A stretch of DNA of 10,223 nt from DAONLM01 sp035406685 (GTDB taxonomy: Bacteria; Spirochaetota; GWE2-31-10; MWDO01): contig DAONLM010000109.1 of assembly GCA_035406685.1 (NCBI GenBank), forward strand, positions 1-10,223, in the 5' to 3' direction. The translations under genes and the position numbers were made by a program. How positions within the stretch are numbered: position 1 is the first letter of the stretch; the number at the start of each line of letters is the position of its first letter. Under the pieces are notes generated by a model. The model did no database searches. It was not told where the DNA came from and saw only the letters and a list, made by a program, of their open reading frames with translations. Below, one piece after another: positions 7,314-10,223 of the stretch.

Positions 7314-7637
7314 TTATTTTATTCAGAGGAAAGTCCGGACTCCATAGGGCATGATGCTGAATAACATTCAGTTTTAGGTATTATTACCTAAAAAGGATAG
7401 CGCCACAGAAAACATACCGCCTTTTTTAAGGTAAGGGTGAAAAGGTGAGGTAAGAGCTCACCGGTTGAATGGCGACATTCAACGCATGGCAAGCCCCATC
7501 AGGAGCAATATCAAGCAGAGCGTATGAGTTGCCCGCTCTTTAACACGCTCGGGTAGATAGCAAAAGGGATATAGTAATATATCTCTCAGATAGATGACTG
7601 TTTAAAACAGAATCCGGCTTATATATTCTATCTCTCC
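7284..7637 (+). ncRNA. rnpB: RNase P RNA (rnpB), bacterial A type
   Basis: This is the catalytic RNA that removes 5' leaders from precursor tRNAs. Conserved elements: GAGGAAAGTCCGGACTCC (7326-7343); the P4 helix between AAG-T-CCGGA (7331-7339, T7334 the universal bulge) and TCCGGCTT (7613-7620); GGTAAGGGTGAAA; and ACAGAATCCGGCTTA at the 3' side. P1 is a perfect 13-bp helix, 7284-7296 with 7625-7637. P3 is CTGAATA/TATTCAG (7306-7312, 7320-7326). P9 (about 7373-7394), P13 (7444-7449/7457-7462), P14 (7464-7470/7477-7483) and P18 with a GTAA tetraloop (7566-7585) fold cleanly. GGGC 7347-7350 can pair with GCCC 7531-7534, the P6 pseudoknot typical of type A. P12 is nearly absent. Length is about 354 nt. 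No separate promoter is evident, so it is probably processed from the dnaG-rpoD block transcript. The 5' end overlaps the preceding coding sequence by 30 bases. Confidence 0.96.
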
Positions 7638-7660
7638 TTAATTTTATTCTTCTATGCCGG
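7625..7660 (+). terminator. possible rnpB termination region
   Basis: The 3' strand of P1 (7625-7637) is followed by a T-rich stretch (TTAATTTTATTCTT, 7638-7651). P1, a strong 13-bp helix with GG/CC at its open end, could act as the terminator stem even though its partner strand lies 340 bases upstream. No local hairpin was found. The T-rich stretch runs into the 3' end of the convergent coding sequence on the other strand. Confidence 0.25.
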
Positions 7661-9548
7661 CACATCTTATTACTTCTGCTTTTGTCTCTTTTTTTAGTTT
7701 TTCTATTGCTTCATTTTCTTTTAAAGAAAGATCTGGGAAAAGAGGTTTCCCAATAGTTAATGTAAAGTATACCTTTTCTTTTGGACCCTGCCTATAAGAA
7801 AAAGCCATTGGTAAAATAGGCACCCTGTTTCTCACTGCAAAAAAAAATGCCCCATTTTCAAACTCTCTTATTGGTTGATAATACCACCATAAGGCTGATT
7901 CTGGATAGAAATGAATTATTTTCTTTTTCTTTAATAGATTATCTATTGTTTTAATAAAGACCTTCATTCCCTGAAAACTTGTATCTGGTATAGGGATCAT
8001 GTTGCATAGTCTCATTAAAATTCTTTCTTTACTCTCTATATTCTCTTTTACTACCGGACAATAGAGTTTTTTAGGAAATACTGCTTTAAGACAGCATAGA
8101 TAATCCCATTCATGGATATGATTTGAAACTGTTATTATACCCCCTTTATACTCTTTTTTTAATTTTTTTAAATTATTCTTCCCCTTTATTTTAAGATTAA
8201 ATTTAAAATATACCATTGAAAATACTATGAGAAATATTATAATATGTATTATATTACTTAATAATTTAAAAAATGGATTTTTGTTAACATAAGGATATTT
8301 TTCGTCAAACTTAATATTTACTACCCTTTCTGTCTCTCTTATGTGGATATTCCCTTTTTCTGGTGGAATATAATTTAACTTAGGGACAAATGGCCTTGTT
8401 TTTTGATTTTTTCCCATCATTACTGGATGTTTAATTTTATAATCATTAATTACCTCTTTATACATCTCTTCTGTTTTTTGAATTATATGATGCATTTTAT
8501 ATTTTTCTGATTCTTCTGCATACCTTTTTTCCATTAAGAGTCTCTCTTCTTCATGCTCAATCCAGTAATCAATCTTTTTAGCAAGATCTTTATAATCACC
8601 AGCATTAAAAAGAGATCTTTCATCTAAAGCAAACTGAGGAGTTGCAGATTTTTTTGAATTTGCTATTACTGGAACCCTGCCACAAGCCATTGCCTCAAGA
8701 CAGGATATAGATTCAATTTCTATATCAGAGGTATGAACATATAGATCTGCATCCTGAATTATTTTTATCAATTCATCTTCTGAATAGAAACCAAATATGG
8801 GTTTATTTGGTAATTTTTCCCCTAATTTTTTATAATATTTTTCTTTTGGTCCTTTGCCTGCAAATATCAACTGGATCTTATCTTTATATTTACTATAAGG
8901 AATAGCCTTTAATAAAACATCCTGCCTTTTTTCTGCAACAAGTCTTCCGGTCATCAAGATTTTAAAAATAGAACGATCTTTTTTTTCAGAACTGGATGGT
9001 ATAAATTTTTCAGAGACACCATTTGAAAATATGTGAAGTTTTGATTTATAATTATGCTTTATTAATTCATTTCCAATAAAGGCTGAAGGGGTATGGATAT
9101 GATCAAAATATTGATAAAATTTTTTATTAAATCTATTATAAATATAATTGGCAAAAGGCTCACACCACCCAAGCCCAAGACTGTAAGTAACATTTTCTGG
9201 TTGACAATGAAATGCTATTAAATGAGGAATGCCCATTCTTTCTGCTACTCTATGACCAACATAAGCAAGTTTGTAAGGTAAAAAAAAATGAATAATATCA
9301 GCATCTTTAAATGCAAGCTCTAAAACCTTTTCATCTGGTTTAGCAAATACCATTGATTGTTTTCTTGTAACATCAGAGGCAATGGGAAGATATCTCTCTT
9401 TTAGAGAGTACATATCTTCCCCTTCTACTCCAACAGAAACCACTCTTACTTTATGACCCCTTTTTATTAATTCATTTCTGAATCTAATAGCGGTCATTGA
9501 TGTGCCATTTATTGGGGTAAAAAAATCTATTACAAATACAATTGTCAT
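7644..9548 (-). CDS. GT4 glycosyltransferase fused to PlsC-like acyltransferase
   Basis: A 634-residue two-enzyme fusion. Residues about 1-375 are a GT-B fold family 4 glycosyltransferase: Gly-rich N-terminus (FVIDFFTPINGTSMTAIRF), a MTGRLVAEKRQDVLLKA motif (199-215) and an EX7E nucleotide-sugar site, E277...E285 (LEAMACGRVPVIA). Residues about 380-425 link to a membrane segment (about 428-449). Residues about 455-634 are an acyltransferase with the catalytic NHX4D motif (N476, H477, D482), YPES (548-551) in place of the usual FPEG, and ENGAFFFAVRNRVPILPM. GT4 enzymes of this look often glucosylate diacylglycerol, and PlsC enzymes acylate lysophosphatidic acid, so a role in glycolipid or phospholipid synthesis at the inner membrane is inferred; substrates are unproven. 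It starts nine bases after the ferritin stop. The only AGGAG is about 20 bases upstream, too far for a normal ribosome binding site, so coupling to ferritin translation is likely. It ends six bases from rnpB. Confidence 0.92.
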   Translation of the reverse strand: MTIVFVIDFFTPINGTSMTAIRFRNELIKRGHKVRVVSVGVEGEDMYSLKERYLPIASDVTRKQSMVFAKPDEKVLELAFKDADIIHFFLPYKLAYVGHRVAERMGIPHLIAFHCQPENVTYSLGLGWCEPFANYIYNRFNKKFYQYFDHIHTPSAFIGNELIKHNYKSKLHIFSNGVSEKFIPSSSEKKDRSIFKILMTGRLVAEKRQDVLLKAIPYSKYKDKIQLIFAGKGPKEKYYKKLGEKLPNKPIFGFYSEDELIKIIQDADLYVHTSDIEIESISCLEAMACGRVPVIANSKKSATPQFALDERSLFNAGDYKDLAKKIDYWIEHEEERLLMEKRYAEESEKYKMHHIIQKTEEMYKEVINDYKIKHPVMMGKNQKTRPFVPKLNYIPPEKGNIHIRETERVVNIKFDEKYPYVNKNPFFKLLSNIIHIIIFLIVFSMVYFKFNLKIKGKNNLKKLKKEYKGGIITVSNHIHEWDYLCCLKAVFPKKLYCPVVKENIESKERILMRLCNMIPIPDTSFQGMKVFIKTIDNLLKKKKIIHFYPESALWWYYQPIREFENGAFFFAVRNRVPILPMAFSYRQGPKEKVYFTLTIGKPLFPDLSLKENEAIEKLKKETKAEVIRCAGIEE

Positions 9549-9557
9549 AAATTTATA

Positions 9558-10049
9558 TTATTTTCTTTCTCCTAACTCTTTATCAATAATAAAAAGAGCC
9601 CCTATATTATCACCTATTAATTTTAATCTCTCTACTATAAAATTTGCATTAGCCTCTTCTTCAACCTGCTCCTTTATAAACCATTGTAAAAAGTTTTCTG
9701 TTGCATAATCCTCTTCTTTTTTAGCTAATGCTAAAAGATTTATAATCATTTCAGAGACCTTTTGTTCATGTGAATATACCTCTTCAAATACATTCAACGG
9801 TGATTTCCATTCTGTTTTTGGACCATCGATTGTTTTTAATTCTACTTTTGCCCCTCTTTCAGAAAGGTAATGAAAAAATTTCATAGCATGTTCATACTCT
9901 TCTTTTGATTGTAAAAACATCCAGTTAGCAAATCCTTTAAGATTTTTATTATCAAAATATGCAGCCATTGATAGATAAAGATAAGAAGAATACAATTCTT
10001 TGTTAATTTGTTCATTAATTGCATCAATAAGTTTTTGTGATATTTTCAT
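9558..10049 (-). CDS. ftnA: non-haem bacterial ferritin
   Basis: Ferritin assembles into a 24-subunit shell that oxidises Fe(II) and stores it as a mineral core in the cytoplasm. The 163 residues match the usual length and four-helix bundle. Ferroxidase-site residues, by position relative to E. coli FtnA, are E18, Y25, E51 and H54 (SKEEYEHAMKFFHYL), E95 (SHEQKV) and Q128/E131 (FIKEQVEEEANA). The loop RGAKVELKTIDGPKTEW (65-81) is characteristic. No haem-ligand Met in the bacterioferritin position was recognised, so this is ferritin rather than bacterioferritin. CTCCT on the + strand at 10056-10060 (AGGAG on the coding strand) sits six bases before the ATG. A near-consensus promoter lies just upstream (10085-10113), and the GT4-acyltransferase fusion follows after nine bases, so ferritin leads a two-gene operon. 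No clear Fur or PerR box was found. Confidence 0.96.
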   Translation of the reverse strand: MKISQKLIDAINEQINKELYSSYLYLSMAAYFDNKNLKGFANWMFLQSKEEYEHAMKFFHYLSERGAKVELKTIDGPKTEWKSPLNVFEEVYSHEQKVSEMIINLLALAKKEEDYATENFLQWFIKEQVEEEANANFIVERLKLIGDNIGALFIIDKELGERK

Positions 10050-10055
10050 ATTTTT

Positions 10056-10060
10056 CTCCT
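10056..10060 (-). promoter_or_regulatory. ribosome binding site of the ferritin gene
   Basis: AGGAG on the - strand, six bases ahead of the ATG at 10049. It confirms the ferritin start codon and contrasts with the following gene, which has no well-placed site. Confidence 0.75.
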
Positions 10061-10084
10061 GATTTAAATATTTATTACTAATAT

Positions 10085-10113
10085 AGTATAGTATATTTTT
10101 TCTTTAATGTCAA
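10085..10113 (-). promoter_or_regulatory. near-consensus sigma-70 promoter for ferritin operon
   Basis: On the - strand, TTGACA (10108-10113) is a perfect -35 hexamer and TATACT (10085-10090) a good -10, with exactly 17 bases between them. Transcription would start near 10078, giving a leader of about 28 bases with the ribosome binding site in its distal part. Such a strong promoter suggests high basal expression. The -10 region overlaps tandem TATAG-like repeats, but no inverted-repeat iron or peroxide operator is evident. Confidence 0.75.
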
Positions 10114-10223
10114 AAAAATATATTTTTTTTATATAGCAAAAATTTTTTAAATAGTAAATATTAATTTCCATTTCATATCAAAAATTCCAGTAATAGAGGT
10201 AATCTATCAAGAAATTCAAAATT

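Noticed and set aside
7486..7500. GGC rather than GGT in the tRNA-CCA binding loop of RNase P RNA
   Set aside because: Variants of this loop occur in other bacteria as far as I recall, so it is not reported as unusual without a database comparison.
9502..9708. + strand open frame across the ferritin/fusion gene junction
   Set aside because: It is antisense to the ends of two clear genes, with no ribosome binding site and a serine-rich shadow composition.
10078..10100. Iron or peroxide operator (Fur or PerR box) at the ferritin promoter
   Set aside because: The region contains tandem TATAG-like repeats, not the inverted repeat expected for either box. AT-richness alone makes partial matches meaningless.
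10173..10223. Possible C-terminus (NFEFLDRLPLLLEFLI, then TGA) of another - strand gene upstream of ferritin
   Set aside because: Only 16 codons are visible before the window edge, with no family match. The opposite strand also has an open frame over the same bases, so coding status cannot be judged.

Overview
The window is about 10 kb of strongly AT-rich bacterial chromosome. Housekeeping genes are tightly packed, intergenic DNA is short, and codons ending in A/T dominate on both strands. The primary sigma factor carries a long non-conserved insertion between regions 1.2 and 2, and the RNase P RNA is the ancestral A type. A low-GC lineage, perhaps a spirochaete-like or other deep-branching thermophilic or anaerobic group, would fit, but nothing here fixes the taxon.

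Layout. (1) Positions 1-266 hold the 3' end of an unrecognised + strand gene cut by the window edge. A gene-free stretch of about 385 bp follows, with a weak terminator, a small palindrome and one extended -10 motif. (2) Positions 652-2185 hold a two-gene unit: a LemA-family membrane protein and a DUF3137-like membrane protein, closed by a good hairpin terminator (2224-2254). (3) Positions 2373-7637 are a compact + strand information-processing block: DNA primase (dnaG), primary sigma factor (rpoD), a coiled-coil C4 zinc-ribbon protein, an RNase HI-family protein and the catalytic RNA of RNase P (rnpB). A consensus-like promoter precedes dnaG. (4) Positions 7644-10113 lie on the - strand: a near-consensus promoter, a ferritin gene and, 9 nt behind it, a GT4 glycosyltransferase fused to a PlsC-type acyltransferase.

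The most striking feature is the 5' end of rnpB. The RNA's terminal helix P1 can only be completed by bases inside the RNase HI-family coding sequence. A perfect 13-bp pairing joins 7284-7296 to 7625-7637, and the P3 hairpin contains that gene's stop codon. The last nine codons and the stop are therefore also structural RNase P RNA. At its other end rnpB stops six bases short of the stop codon of the convergent lipid gene.

Functionally, block 3 joins primer synthesis, promoter recognition, RNA:DNA hybrid handling and tRNA maturation in what looks like one transcription unit. Block 4 joins iron storage with membrane lipid or glycolipid synthesis, an unusual pairing. No insertion sequence, CRISPR array, tRNA, rRNA or prophage gene was seen.
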